Part shown: positions 35,533 to 44,867 of the stretch, in pieces
How the letters are laid out: each line of letters begins with the position of its first letter
How positions within the stretch are numbered: position 1 is the first letter of the stretch
Origin: Williamsia sp.
GTDB taxonomy: Bacteria; Bacteroidota; Bacteroidia; Chitinophagales; Chitinophagaceae
Assembly: GCA_015069695.1 (NCBI GenBank)
Contig: JADCRZ010000032.1
Coordinates: 1-64,000 of the forward strand
DNA length: 64,000 nucleotides
Reading direction: 5' to 3'
Position numbers and translations under genes: made by a program
The notes under the pieces: generated by a model
Databases searched by the model: none
What the model saw: only the letters and a program-made list of their open reading frames with translations
Told to the model about the DNA's origin: nothing

Positions 35533-36930
35533 ATGAAGGTAAAATTTAAATTATTCGGCATTTACACAGGCATTGTATTGTCTTTGGGTGCTATGACGGG
35601 ATGCAGAAAATTTGTAACCGCTGAGCCGCCCAAGACCCAGCTGTTAAGCACTGGCGTATTCTCAAGTGATGCTACGGCCAATTCAGCAGTAGCGGGTATG
35701 TACAGTTACATGTATCAATTGAATAATGCTTCAAGTACGTATGGAGGGTATCATTTGACGATCTGTACAGCCCTGTCTGCTGATGAACTCTACAGGCCGG
35801 CTTTGCCGGCAGACCCGTTTTATACCAACAACCTGTCGCCTGCCAGCCTGGATGTAGCAAGAATCTGGGCAAGCTCTTACGGGATCATTTATAATGCCAA
35901 CGCTGTTTTAGAGGGGTTGCAGACATCCACAAGTGTTTCTGCTTCCATGAAAGCGCAGCTGGCAGGAGAGGCCCTGTTTATAAGGGCTTTTTGTCATTTC
36001 TACCTGGTAAATCTGTTTGGCGATGTGCCCTTGGTAACCACAACCAATGTTAAACAAAGCATCGTAGTTGGAAGAAGCTCCAAAGACTCCGTTTATAAGC
36101 AGATCATTGCAGATCTCGAGCAGGCCAAAAGCACTCTTGCGACAAACTATTCTTTCTCCGGAAATGAAAGAGTGAGGGCAAACAAATGGGTTGCCAGTGC
36201 ATTTCTTGCGAGGGTGTATCTGTATACAGGAGATTGGGCAAATGCTGAGGCGCAAGCCACCGCTGTAATCAACAACAGCAGTTTGTACAGTTTGCCTGCA
36301 AATCTTAATTCCGTATTCTTAAAAAGCAGCAACGAGGCTATCTGGCAATTTTTATCATACACTGGTTCCGGCTATACAATTGCAGGGAGTCAGCTGCTTC
36401 CGGCTTCTTACACGGTTGCGCCGGCATATGCTTTAACCAGTTTTCAGCAGAACGCATTTGAGACTGGTGATCAGCGCAAAATCGCCTGGACCAACAGTTA
36501 CACAGCAAGCGGACAGGCCTATGTGATTCCTTTTAAATACAAGCAAAGAACCAATGCAAGCGGTACAGGGGGTGAATATGATATGGTTTTGCGTTTAGCA
36601 GAGCAGTACCTGATACGGGCAGAAGCAAGGGTTCAGTTGAATAACCTTTCAGGATCGAAGGAAGACATCAATGCCATTAGAGCCAGGGCTGGTTTACCAG
36701 GCACATCTGCGAACGATAGAGCATCAATGCTGCTGGCCGTTGATCATGAAAGACAGGCAGAGCTTTTTACAGAATGGGGACATAGATGGCTTGATCTCAA
36801 GCGCACCGGCCGGATCAATACCGTGTTAAGTGCTGAAAAACCAGCCTGGGTAGCAAGTAAGGCCCTGTTCCCTATCCCTACAACCGAACTCGCAAACAAT
36901 CCTGCCTTAAGCCAGAACGCCGGATACTGA
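35533..36930 (+). CDS. SusD/RagB-family outer-membrane lipoprotein
   Basis: 465 residues. Lipobox MTGC gives Cys24. TPR-like helices are seen in ALFIRAFCHFYLVNLFGDVPLVTTT, the hallmark FxRAxxYFxLV...YGDVPLV motif. The C-terminal RAEARVQLNNLSGSKEDINAIRARAGLP and ERQAELFTEWGHRWLDLKRTGR are also typical. It is the substrate lid of the SusC barrel encoded 11 bp upstream. Confidence 0.93.
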   Translation: MKVKFKLFGIYTGIVLSLGAMTGCRKFVTAEPPKTQLLSTGVFSSDATANSAVAGMYSYMYQLNNASSTYGGYHLTICTALSADELYRPALPADPFYTNNLSPASLDVARIWASSYGIIYNANAVLEGLQTSTSVSASMKAQLAGEALFIRAFCHFYLVNLFGDVPLVTTTNVKQSIVVGRSSKDSVYKQIIADLEQAKSTLATNYSFSGNERVRANKWVASAFLARVYLYTGDWANAEAQATAVINNSSLYSLPANLNSVFLKSSNEAIWQFLSYTGSGYTIAGSQLLPASYTVAPAYALTSFQQNAFETGDQRKIAWTNSYTASGQAYVIPFKYKQRTNASGTGGEYDMVLRLAEQYLIRAEARVQLNNLSGSKEDINAIRARAGLPGTSANDRASMLLAVDHERQAELFTEWGHRWLDLKRTGRINTVLSAEKPAWVASKALFPIPTTELANNPALSQNAGY

Positions 36931-36985
36931 GACATCCAAGCTTTCTTACATATTTATTGTTCCAAAACCGATTAAACAAGATCAG

Positions 36986-38326
36986 ATGAAATCAGCTGCG
37001 CTTGTATGTATAGCCGCTATGCTCTTGTCTGTTTTCAACCTGGATGCACAAACCCTGGTTGATGTATCAGAAACGAAAATTGGAGAAGCATGCCCTGATT
37101 TTAAGTTAACTAATATTATAAATTTTCCTCAACCGGATCCAAGTATTGGTGGCTTTAAGGGCAAACTGTTGATTCTTGATTTTTGGGCTACGTGGTGTGC
37201 TCCGTGTATAGAGGGGCTGCCAAGACTGGACTCGTTACAAAAGAAATACAAGAATAGAATTCAGATCATAGGAATCGGGCAGGAGCCCAGACGTACTATA
37301 CTGGCTTTTTTCGAGAATCGCAAAAAAGCATTGCATGTAGATGTCAATTTTCCGACAACAACGGATGATACACTACTTTCCGGGTATTTCAAGCATGCCT
37401 ATCTGCCTCATTTTGTCTGGATAAACCAGGCAGGAATCGTTATAGCCATAACGGATAAAGACCAATTGAATGAATCCAATATCGAGGCTTGTCTTAAGGG
37501 AACGGGGGTTCGATTGTCAAAAAAAACTGATCAAAAGTTGAATGGATTTAATTATGATCATCCACTATTATTCGATGGTAACGGGGTGCCGGGAAATCTT
37601 GTCCTTCATTCTGTTTTAACACGTTTTATACCCGGATTGGGCGGAATGGATAAAATTTATGACAAAAGAATCCTGGTATTGAATTACCCGAAACTGTATC
37701 TATACATGTTAGCCTATGGAGGAAGCAAAGCCAGCCTTGGTTTTTCACCTTCTATAGGGTTTCCAAAGAACAGGATAATATTGCATCTGCCGGATTCAGT
37801 GCTGAGTACCGAGCCACCGGCTCATGGATTAGACAGCATAATGGAATGGCAAAAGAGAAATGCTTACTGCTATGACGTAGTTCTGCCGGGTTATACCGCC
37901 AAGCCCAAGCATGATTCTGCATTACAAACCGATTTATACCAAACGATGCAAAGAGACCTCGACAATGCCTTTCCAATAAAAGCAAGCATTGAACGCAAAA
38001 AAGTCAAATGTCTTGTACTGGTTCGTACTTCAACGGATGACAAATTGAAAAGTAAAGGCGGAAAACCTGAATACGAATTAACTGCCTATTCTTTGCACCT
38101 TCGCAATATACCCCTTAATAATTTCATCTATTACCTGCGTTATATTTCTTTTCAATTGGATTCAAGGCCTTTTATAGACGAAGTGCAATACAGCCCGAAT
38201 GCAGACATTGATATCAATGCAATGCTGTCTGATCCCATCTCCCTATCAAGGGAGTTAAAAAAGTATGGTCTTGACCTGATTGAAGTAGAGAGGGAAATCG
38301 ACATGTTGGTTTTGACCGACAAATGA
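36986..38326 (+). CDS. TlpA-like thioredoxin with C-terminal DUF3738
   Basis: 446 residues. A signal peptide (LLSVFNLDAQ) is followed by a TlpA/AhpC-type thioredoxin domain (about 30-165) with the redox motif WCAPC (Cys71, Cys74) in LLILDFWATWCAPC. Residues about 185-440 match DUF3738 (TIGR03435-like, e.g. LDNAFPIKASIERKKVKCLVLVRTS). Fusions of this kind often follow SusCD or peptidase genes in Chitinophagaceae and Sphingobacteriaceae. It probably reduces disulfides in the periplasm, perhaps for imported peptides; the DUF3738 role is unknown. It is the last gene of the fecR-susCD block and ends before a strong bidirectional terminator. Confidence 0.88.
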   Translation: MKSAALVCIAAMLLSVFNLDAQTLVDVSETKIGEACPDFKLTNIINFPQPDPSIGGFKGKLLILDFWATWCAPCIEGLPRLDSLQKKYKNRIQIIGIGQEPRRTILAFFENRKKALHVDVNFPTTTDDTLLSGYFKHAYLPHFVWINQAGIVIAITDKDQLNESNIEACLKGTGVRLSKKTDQKLNGFNYDHPLLFDGNGVPGNLVLHSVLTRFIPGLGGMDKIYDKRILVLNYPKLYLYMLAYGGSKASLGFSPSIGFPKNRIILHLPDSVLSTEPPAHGLDSIMEWQKRNAYCYDVVLPGYTAKPKHDSALQTDLYQTMQRDLDNAFPIKASIERKKVKCLVLVRTSTDDKLKSKGGKPEYELTAYSLHLRNIPLNNFIYYLRYISFQLDSRPFIDEVQYSPNADIDINAMLSDPISLSRELKKYGLDLIEVEREIDMLVLTDK

Positions 38327-38387
38327 CCTGTGCAAGCCGTATTGTGGCCAGAAACGGTCAAAAAGATACAGGTTCTATCCCTAAAAT

Positions 38388-38423
38388 AACCGGGTATTCC
38401 TTACACCAAATGAATACCCGGTT
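38388..38423. terminator. Bidirectional terminator
   Basis: Perfect 12-base stem AACCGGGTATTC / GAATACCCGGTT, 12-base loop, between the convergent genes ending at 38326 and 38446. Confidence 0.8.
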
Positions 38424-38445
38424 AAAACGAATATGAAACATTTTT

Positions 38446-40626
38446 CTATTCAATCACAATCTGCTTGGTTACGCTTGCTTTACCGTTCTTAATTTCCAGT
38501 ACATAGTTTCCTCTGCGAATTCCTTTTACATTCAGGTTGTGTGTTTTGATGTTGCCATTTATCTTCCACTGCCGGTACAGAATCTGGGAATGGATATCAT
38601 ACAGGCTCACAATAACGGGTTGATTGCTTTCAGGTGTTTTTGGACCGGCTGTAACGGGCTCGAGAGTAAGGGTAAAACTTTCCCTAACCGGGTTAGGGGC
38701 AACAATGGCCCTAAACGACCCGCAGGGAGGGCAATAATAATTTGTCAAGGTGGGAGTTGCACCGCATGCATTAATTGCTCTTACCCCAATGTAAAGACAG
38801 GAAGCTGGGAATTCATAGGTGTAAAACATATTTGAATAGGTAGGAGCCTGATCGATACCATTGTAGGTCCAGATGTACTGAAGTCCCGGTTGAGCGGGGA
38901 GCGATGATTTGGCTTCCAACCCCAATTCCCAATCACTGCCGCCTATACATTGATTCATGTAAGGTATCATATTGGAAATAGTATAAGTGCCGGCAGTTAA
39001 TGTGATCGAAGTTGAATTATTGCCCGGGAAGCAATTGGCCTGTACGGTTGCTGTGAGGGTCACTACGCCGTTTCCAACCCTGGTAACAACTCCCGTGGTG
39101 CCGTTGCCTGCAACTGTCGCTATGCTGTGATTGGTGGTTTCCCAGATAATAGTAGAACCCACGGGAGCACCGTTGAGCGTGAAGTTGCCCGTTTGTCCAC
39201 ACAGCGTATTGCCGCCACTGATAGATAAAGCGAGCGTACTACCGACAAGGTCATTGCGACTGGTGGTGTTGGTTGTGAACGCGCCGGAACTGGTTGGGTC
39301 CAGCCAGTCGCTTAGGCGGGTTGCCGGGGTGCCCCCTCCGTCCCAGGAAAGATCAAATCTGCCATATTCTCCTATAGGGTCTTGTGTACAAAAGCAGGGG
39401 TTATCATAGGTCGGGCAGGCATTCAGTTGATACCCATGGAGCTGGCCTACAACACGATGGTCGGGTCCGAACAAAGGGGCTCCCGATGATCCCGGCTGAA
39501 CTATTCCCTGGTTAAATGTGGCACGCCAATGATTTACCGCTCCTCCTAGCCATGATACTGTTACCAACGGATCACTGTCTACACTGATTTTCATTAAATC
39601 ACCTTTGGGATGGTGGATAGAAACTGCAGAATTAGGAGCAGCATTGCTTCGGTTCCAGCCTGCATACCAAAAATTGGAGTTTACAGGAGGAGTAGTATTC
39701 AGTTCAAGCAATGCAAAGTCTGTCGCAGCACTGTTTGCCCTTAAAGTGCATCCATTAAATTGTAAATCTTCCCTCCAGCCGTTGTTGCCAACACACGTTG
39801 TACTCCAGCTTTGGAATTGAAAAACCCAATTGGGCACATTTCCGCCACTCAAGCAGTGATTCGCTGTTAAGAGATAGGGAATATTGTTGCCGCATGTGTT
39901 CATAATCAAGGAGCCGGTACAAAGCTCGGAACCATTAGCGACAATCAACGCCACTGTGTTTCTTTCATTTTCCCAACCGGTTCCGGCCGGGCATACTACG
40001 TTGATATTGCAATCGGCTGATTGACCCGGCTGGCCGAAATATTCACCTCCGACCCTCCTGAATCCGAAGTTTACCTTGTCAATTTTTAACCTGCAAAGGT
40101 TCTTTTCATTCTGGGGAATCCTTAAAGCCAGTGTTAATTCGCTGCCCTGGTAAATTCTTGTTGCCCATACGTTATTTTTATTGTTTTCCTTGCTGGTGAT
40201 GCTGTCTGTTAGTTCATGCCGGGTGTAGATGCTCAATATCGCATTAGGTGACAGCCTGAATTCATTGAACTGAACCGAAATATTAAAAGCATTCTCCGCC
40301 TGCAGGGTTAATAAATACACAACCGTGTTTTTTTCTTCAATTACTTTTCCCATGCCAATCAGGTCCAGGGTCACATTAACCGGATACGCAAACCTGTTAT
40401 CATACTGTTGTTGAGGATTGCCTTTCGAGCTTTCTATTGCTTTTAATTTCTCAAATTCAGCAGGCGCCTTTATGATTCTTAAGGTAGCGTTCTGTTGCCT
40501 TTGAGGCAGTAAGGTTAGTGGTATTTCGTCCTGAAATATTTTTGTTTTGACTTGGCCAGTAGCTGTGTGCATCAGGCTTAGTGCAAGGGCCGATAAGATC
40601 AGCATAAGGTTGTAAATGTGTTTCAT
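38446..40626 (-). CDS. Secreted trypsin-like (lysyl endopeptidase-type) serine protease with T9SS tail
   Basis: 726 residues. A signal peptide ends ALSLMHTATGQ. A propeptide-like region runs to about 200, followed by the chymotrypsin-fold domain with the triad His257 (LLTANHC), Asp303 (ATDFALLEL) and Ser381 (QPGSSGAP), and with cysteines placed as in Achromobacter lysyl endopeptidase. After it come a Big_2-like domain (about 450-540), a further beta domain with Cys pairs and a type A sorting domain (AIVAPNPVRESFTLTLE ... ITKQIVIE). It is therefore an extracellular protease sent out by type IX secretion. It follows the beta-barrel gene after 9 bp, so the two are probably one operon. Confidence 0.9.
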   Translation of the reverse strand: MKHIYNLMLILSALALSLMHTATGQVKTKIFQDEIPLTLLPQRQQNATLRIIKAPAEFEKLKAIESSKGNPQQQYDNRFAYPVNVTLDLIGMGKVIEEKNTVVYLLTLQAENAFNISVQFNEFRLSPNAILSIYTRHELTDSITSKENNKNNVWATRIYQGSELTLALRIPQNEKNLCRLKIDKVNFGFRRVGGEYFGQPGQSADCNINVVCPAGTGWENERNTVALIVANGSELCTGSLIMNTCGNNIPYLLTANHCLSGGNVPNWVFQFQSWSTTCVGNNGWREDLQFNGCTLRANSAATDFALLELNTTPPVNSNFWYAGWNRSNAAPNSAVSIHHPKGDLMKISVDSDPLVTVSWLGGAVNHWRATFNQGIVQPGSSGAPLFGPDHRVVGQLHGYQLNACPTYDNPCFCTQDPIGEYGRFDLSWDGGGTPATRLSDWLDPTSSGAFTTNTTSRNDLVGSTLALSISGGNTLCGQTGNFTLNGAPVGSTIIWETTNHSIATVAGNGTTGVVTRVGNGVVTLTATVQANCFPGNNSTSITLTAGTYTISNMIPYMNQCIGGSDWELGLEAKSSLPAQPGLQYIWTYNGIDQAPTYSNMFYTYEFPASCLYIGVRAINACGATPTLTNYYCPPCGSFRAIVAPNPVRESFTLTLEPVTAGPKTPESNQPVIVSLYDIHSQILYRQWKINGNIKTHNLNVKGIRRGNYVLEIKNGKASVTKQIVIE

Positions 40627-40635
40627 AAAATGATT

Positions 40636-41379
40636 TCATTTGTGTAATGAATAATTTGTTTGCAAACCGGCGCCAAGGGCATTGAACCATTTGGTCCGGC
40701 TGTCGGAAGTCTTTTCTTCCGGGAAAGTGTCGTCTTTGTGTTGTAAGGTGAAGGCAGGAAGCAGGACGACTGGTCCTAATGAAAACCGTCCTATTTTTTT
40801 TAATGCTGCCGCCTGTAAGTTGATAGAAAAGCCCAGGTTCCTTTTTTCATCCAAAGCATAGTCCGGGTTGATAGAGTTATCAGGATTACTATAAGTAATA
40901 TGGTAATGCTGGGAATAAGTAAAATAGTTCACCAGGGTGAAGCCTCCGGTAATGGAAATGCCATTGGTAAGTTCAAAGGATTTCTCAATCCCCGCATGAA
41001 GGGTAATCGTATTATACCAGTAGCGGTTGGTGTAAAAAGATATATACAAGGGACTGGGAAAGTTGATGTGGCGTTCGTTAGAATTTCCAAATGATGTATT
41101 TACTCTATCTATATGGCCAAATCGATATCTGAAGTATCCTATTCCAGCTTTAAAATAAACCCCTGATGTTATGATCAGTTTGTATGAAGCCTGGACAGCC
41201 CAACCGCTACTTTTTAATTTGAGATAGTCTGTACTGGAGCGGCCCGCTAACACATAAGAAAACTTCGGATAGTGATCAAGCTGGAAGTAGGGCGTAATTT
41301 CAATCCGGTTCTTGTCTTTTTGAGCCGTTGAATCTTGGAAAAGCGAGCACAACACGAGAAGAAAGAATACCCTTTTCAT
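40636..41379 (-). CDS. Outer-membrane beta-barrel-like protein, unknown
   Basis: 247 residues. A signal peptide (MKRVFFLLVLCSLFQDSTAQ) is followed by alternating hydrophobic strands with aromatic girdles (YKLIITSGVYFKAGIGYFRYRF, ITGGFTLVNYFTYSQHYHI, FSLGPVVLLPAFTLQHK), ending in LQTNYSLHK. An 8- to 10-strand barrel is likely. It lies just upstream of the T9SS protease gene. No named family. Confidence 0.7.
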   Translation of the reverse strand: MKRVFFLLVLCSLFQDSTAQKDKNRIEITPYFQLDHYPKFSYVLAGRSSTDYLKLKSSGWAVQASYKLIITSGVYFKAGIGYFRYRFGHIDRVNTSFGNSNERHINFPSPLYISFYTNRYWYNTITLHAGIEKSFELTNGISITGGFTLVNYFTYSQHYHITYSNPDNSINPDYALDEKRNLGFSINLQAAALKKIGRFSLGPVVLLPAFTLQHKDDTFPEEKTSDSRTKWFNALGAGLQTNYSLHK

Positions 41380-41611
41380 AACAATGGATTTTGGTTGATT
41401 CTACAGAGTAAGATTCCAATCCAGGTTAAAATTCTGCATGATGAAGAACTGCACGCTGCTGTACTTTATCCCTGGCGGTTACATTAATGATGACAACCGA
41501 AACTAGGGGAACGTTGCTGGGTAAATCAGATTTTGACTATAGAATTACTGCTTACGATTATGGAAACTATTTGATACTATTTCTCTGGTAAGTTGTATGA
41601 ACCGGGTAAAA

Positions 41612-42667
41612 CTAGCCATCATTTAATTTGTAGGTGGCTACAACGTTGCTATAAATTGCAAACAGTGTATGACCAAATACTTGGAAGCGGTTGAACCTTT
41701 TGCTGTTCAGCGACGGGATGTAGAAGCTTGACAGATAAGACCCGTTGCGCAAGCTGTACACATCGATGACAGAGTTGTGCCTGAATGATTCTTCATCCTC
41801 GTTATCGGCTGCTATCAATGAATTTATAAAAATTTTATCACTGTAGATGCAGCATTGGAAATTGACAAGCCTTGGCGGCGAATTCGGGGTGAAAGATTTC
41901 AAACCCGATGGCAACGTTGTTTCCGTAGCCCTGATTTGAGAAGTGTTGAACGTGTCGATAGTTTTACTTTTATAAAGCACTTGTAAGTTAGTATCCAGGC
42001 AGATGAACCTATTGAAGTAGTAATTCATGTAAATCAACAGCTTGGATTTTTTATCATAAGTTAAATGCCCGTCATCGGAAATGCCGCCATCATGTTGCTT
42101 GGGGGTTATACCCGTTTCATATTGTACGGAGTCATTGGTCGTAGTATACCTCTTAAAAATCTGGTCTGTTAATGTGGAGCTGTCGTAACCTTTCAAGATG
42201 AAGCTTGTACTGCTTATGGGAACGCCAAGGTAAAAGTTCTGATCTTTGTTTTTGTGGAAGGAAATGCGTCGTGACTCAAGATGGAATTTAATAATGGCTG
42301 GTATATTTCCGGCTAAAAAATAGACATAGGGAGAGTCAACAAACGTAAGTAGTAAAGAGCTTAGCTTCCTGGTTTGTTCCAAGCCGCAGTTGATATGCCG
42401 GAATTGCTTGAAGGATAAGTCGGTAATAAGTATTTTTCCAGGGGTATCCACAGTAAAAAAGTAATGCGATTGAGTAGACCCGCAAACATCCCTGAGAGGC
42501 TTATCATTGGTAAACGAACCAAGCATCGTAATCGGGGAAGCTGCAAATCTCCGTTTAAATCCTCCCCTCGGTAACTGAGAGTCATAAGAAAAGAAAGTCA
42601 TAACAACGATAGGAACTGTTGCTATTAGAAACAGGACAAGTATTCTGAACAGGATGGTTTTGTACAT
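41612..42667 (-). CDS. Membrane-anchored beta-propeller-like protein, unknown
   Basis: 351 residues. A single N-terminal membrane segment (LFRILVLFLIATVPIVVMTFF) anchors an external domain built of short repeated strands (HYFFTVDTPGKILITDL, SPYVYFLAGNIPAIIKF, DKIFINSLIAADNE, FQVFGHTLFAIYSN), as in 6- or 7-bladed propellers related to BF3164/DUF4221-like proteins. Four or more cysteines are scattered. It is downstream of the Cys-rich peptide gene and probably shares its transcript. The function is not known. Confidence 0.7.
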   Translation of the reverse strand: MYKTILFRILVLFLIATVPIVVMTFFSYDSQLPRGGFKRRFAASPITMLGSFTNDKPLRDVCGSTQSHYFFTVDTPGKILITDLSFKQFRHINCGLEQTRKLSSLLLTFVDSPYVYFLAGNIPAIIKFHLESRRISFHKNKDQNFYLGVPISSTSFILKGYDSSTLTDQIFKRYTTTNDSVQYETGITPKQHDGGISDDGHLTYDKKSKLLIYMNYYFNRFICLDTNLQVLYKSKTIDTFNTSQIRATETTLPSGLKSFTPNSPPRLVNFQCCIYSDKIFINSLIAADNEDEESFRHNSVIDVYSLRNGSYLSSFYIPSLNSKRFNRFQVFGHTLFAIYSNVVATYKLNDG

Positions 42668-42723
42668 ATCAGAAAGGAGGGAATAAATGTATATACAGGT
42701 TAGGACCAGTATCAGATTACACT

Positions 42724-42754
42724 CAGCCCCGCTTAATTCTTTGCAGCGGGGCTG
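42724..42754 (-). terminator. Hairpin between the peptide gene and the propeller gene
   Basis: Perfect 9-base GC-rich stem CAGCCCCGC / GCGGGGCTG, 13-base loop, 31 bp past the peptide gene stop. It may act as a partial terminator giving much more peptide than propeller mRNA. Confidence 0.55.
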
Positions 42755-42785
42755 ATGTATATAATTTTACTACTGCCATTACTTA

Positions 42786-42998
42786 CTATGGATTGTAGGG
42801 TCCGAGGTAAGTATTCGATGGATTGCTGCAGCAAAATTGGGTGCCTGCGCTACACCTTTGGGAGTCACGGTCGAAGCTCGAGCCTCCGAGGACTGATGAA
42901 CAGTCGTTGATAAGGGTGGTTTTTACATGGGCGCTTACGGAAGCTCCCAAGGTAAGCATCAGGGCTAAGGCGGCAAAACTGATCTTCACTTTTTTCAT
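42786..42998 (-). CDS. Small Cys-rich secreted peptide (DUF6520-like)
   Basis: 70 residues. A signal peptide (MKKVKISFAALALMLTLGASVSAHV) is followed by about 45 residues with four cysteines (33, 49, 56, 57) ending CCSNPSNTYLGPYNP. The layout (MKKxK start, short mature Cys peptide) is that of DUF6520/NVEALA-type Bacteroidota peptides of unknown role. It is flanked by a MauE-like membrane protein upstream and a propeller protein downstream, a recurring neighbourhood that suggests export, oxidation or signalling of the peptide. No processing enzyme is seen. Confidence 0.75.
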   Translation of the reverse strand: MKKVKISFAALALMLTLGASVSAHVKTTLINDCSSVLGGSSFDRDSQRCSAGTQFCCSNPSNTYLGPYNP

Positions 42999-43176
42999 AA
43001 ACTCAGGTTGCTTTTGTAGTCTTAAAAAGCAGTAAACTATTTTTTTAGTATAATGTGCTTACTTTTTTACAGGTGTTCAGCTGCTTGCCTGTTTTATTGC
43101 AATAAAAATTTAAGTAGTAGTCAGCGTAATATTTCATAATATGTTGGTACTTTCTACGCTTCATGGGTAAGAGATT

Positions 43177-43623
43177 CTATCTTGCCAATTTCGATAGGGT
43201 TTGTTTTCTGGCGGATTGTAACTGGAGAATTAATGCTACAATAGCCAGCATGGTAAAGAATATATTAAAAATCAAGTGTTGATTCCAGCTCATTGCTGAC
43301 AAGACCCCACCGCATGAACATGGTATATAATAACTAAACCGAAGCATTGCTAAAATGTATTCTGTAAACATAATCATGAGGACCACCGATGCATATAAGC
43401 CGTACAGTCTTGTTTTTGCAAATACCAGCAATAAGGAAATGGTCAATTCTATTATGGGGATCCACATGGCAAGAAATACTGCAGTATGAAATAGAAAAGG
43501 AGATCTTTCCAGTTGCGATTTAAAAGTACTGTATTCTGAAAGTTTGCTTAAAGCAGCATACGTGAATAAGCTTACAAGCAGTGCTGAAATAATATCGATG
43601 CATGTATTCTTGGATATTTTCAT
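43177..43623 (-). CDS. MauE/DoxX-like integral membrane protein
   Basis: 148 residues with four membrane segments (about 8-27, 47-70, 76-96 and 113-137). The opening ISALLVSLFTYAALSKLSEYSTFKSQL and the later PCSCGG (Cys102, Cys104) fit the MauE/methylamine-utilization, DoxX-like family, in which cysteines near the membrane are linked with redox folding of partner proteins. It is upstream of the Cys-rich peptide gene, in the same direction, so a role in the peptide's disulfide state is a reasonable guess. Confidence 0.78.
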   Translation of the reverse strand: MKISKNTCIDIISALLVSLFTYAALSKLSEYSTFKSQLERSPFLFHTAVFLAMWIPIIELTISLLLVFAKTRLYGLYASVVLMIMFTEYILAMLRFSYYIPCSCGGVLSAMSWNQHLIFNIFFTMLAIVALILQLQSARKQTLSKLAR

Positions 43624-43747
43624 GGTGGTATCTTAGGTAAGTAGATAAACAAAGTTCATACGAAGCAGTAATGTAAACCAAATTTCATGGGGTGTATTGC
43701 TTGTCTGCTATGGGTTTTCTCTTGTCTTCCAGAGGAGATTTTTACAC

Positions 43748-44722
43748 TCACCTTAAAAAGTACTGTTGAAGATGTTTGGGAGATAAGCCGAAATAATTAG
43801 TAAATACGCGGGAAAAATAAGCTGCATTCACAAATCCTGTTTTGAAAGCAATTTCCTTGATGGAAAGATCTCCTTCTTTTAATAGTGAAATCGCATCGGC
43901 GAGTCTTGCCTCTGTTACAAAGTCACGGATGTTAAGTCCGTACAGTTGTTTTAGCCTTCGTCTGAACCTATACGGGTCTGTTATACCTGCCTGATGTAAA
44001 AGGCTAGAGTAAGCAACATTTTTATGCTTATGATGAAGCAGGCTGTTTTTTTGCTGGTAAAAGACTTCAGCTTCATCAAGAGAAAGATTGCCAGGCTGGA
44101 ACACTTTTGAGGAAAGTGGTTCAAGGAGCCAAGTGAGTATAGAGCCGGATACTTCTTCTATCAAGAGGTTGCCGGAATCCATATTAAATTCATCAAAGAA
44201 TAAAATCGACAACAGGTCTAAGGCTTCTTTAGTAACAACTGCCGGTTTGGAATAATATAAGGACGGAGAAATGTTACGGGATATTTTAGGGCCGATGGAA
44301 ATTTCAGTATGCTGTTCCAGGAAGTGCCAAGTAAAATAAATCAATATGATCAGGTACTTGTGATCCTTTTGAATGCCCAAGCCTAAAAAATCATATGTAT
44401 CAGTTATCAGGTTACAACTTCGGTCGTGAAAGAGCTTTTTCTTGCTACCAGTCAGATAGAGGGGTAAACTATTTAGAAAGACAAAAACCAGCATATTCCT
44501 GTAAGCGGTCAAGGTAGTAAAATATAGAAAGTCGTTCTCGGTAGCATTGATCTCGATAATATATGCATGCACTGATGGGCTGCTCTGCGTTCGTATTTGT
44601 ATACTACAAATTCCACTGTTGGCGTTGTAACTTAGCCAGTGGTTGGGGATTCGTTTGTTTATAAACGGGGTTTTTTCAAAAACTAAGGTCCCTGATTTTT
44701 CTGATATGAAATTGAAATTCAA
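43748..44722 (-). CDS. AraC-family transcriptional regulator
   Basis: 324 residues. The C-terminal 100 residues form two helix-turn-helix units (ARLADAISLLKEGDLSIKEIAFKTG and AAYFSRVFTNYFGLSPKHLQQYF). The N-terminal 220 residues form no recognised ligand domain and may be a cupin-like sensor. It is 125 bp from the MauE-like gene and divergent from the AraC regulator at 44868; it could control the peptide cluster. Confidence 0.88.
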   Translation of the reverse strand: MNFNFISEKSGTLVFEKTPFINKRIPNHWLSYNANSGICSIQIRTQSSPSVHAYIIEINATENDFLYFTTLTAYRNMLVFVFLNSLPLYLTGSKKKLFHDRSCNLITDTYDFLGLGIQKDHKYLIILIYFTWHFLEQHTEISIGPKISRNISPSLYYSKPAVVTKEALDLLSILFFDEFNMDSGNLLIEEVSGSILTWLLEPLSSKVFQPGNLSLDEAEVFYQQKNSLLHHKHKNVAYSSLLHQAGITDPYRFRRRLKQLYGLNIRDFVTEARLADAISLLKEGDLSIKEIAFKTGFVNAAYFSRVFTNYFGLSPKHLQQYFLR

Positions 44723-44867
44723 TTTTTTAAAAGAAAGGTAACTGCAAAAAAAAGTGGTAAATATCCCTTTTGGAAGGAAAAACTTTGATTTGGCAAAATA
44801 TTGTTCTTTTAATGAAATGGTTTAAATTAACTGATTGTAATTGCTTGGTCAAAAGCATTGACATAAA

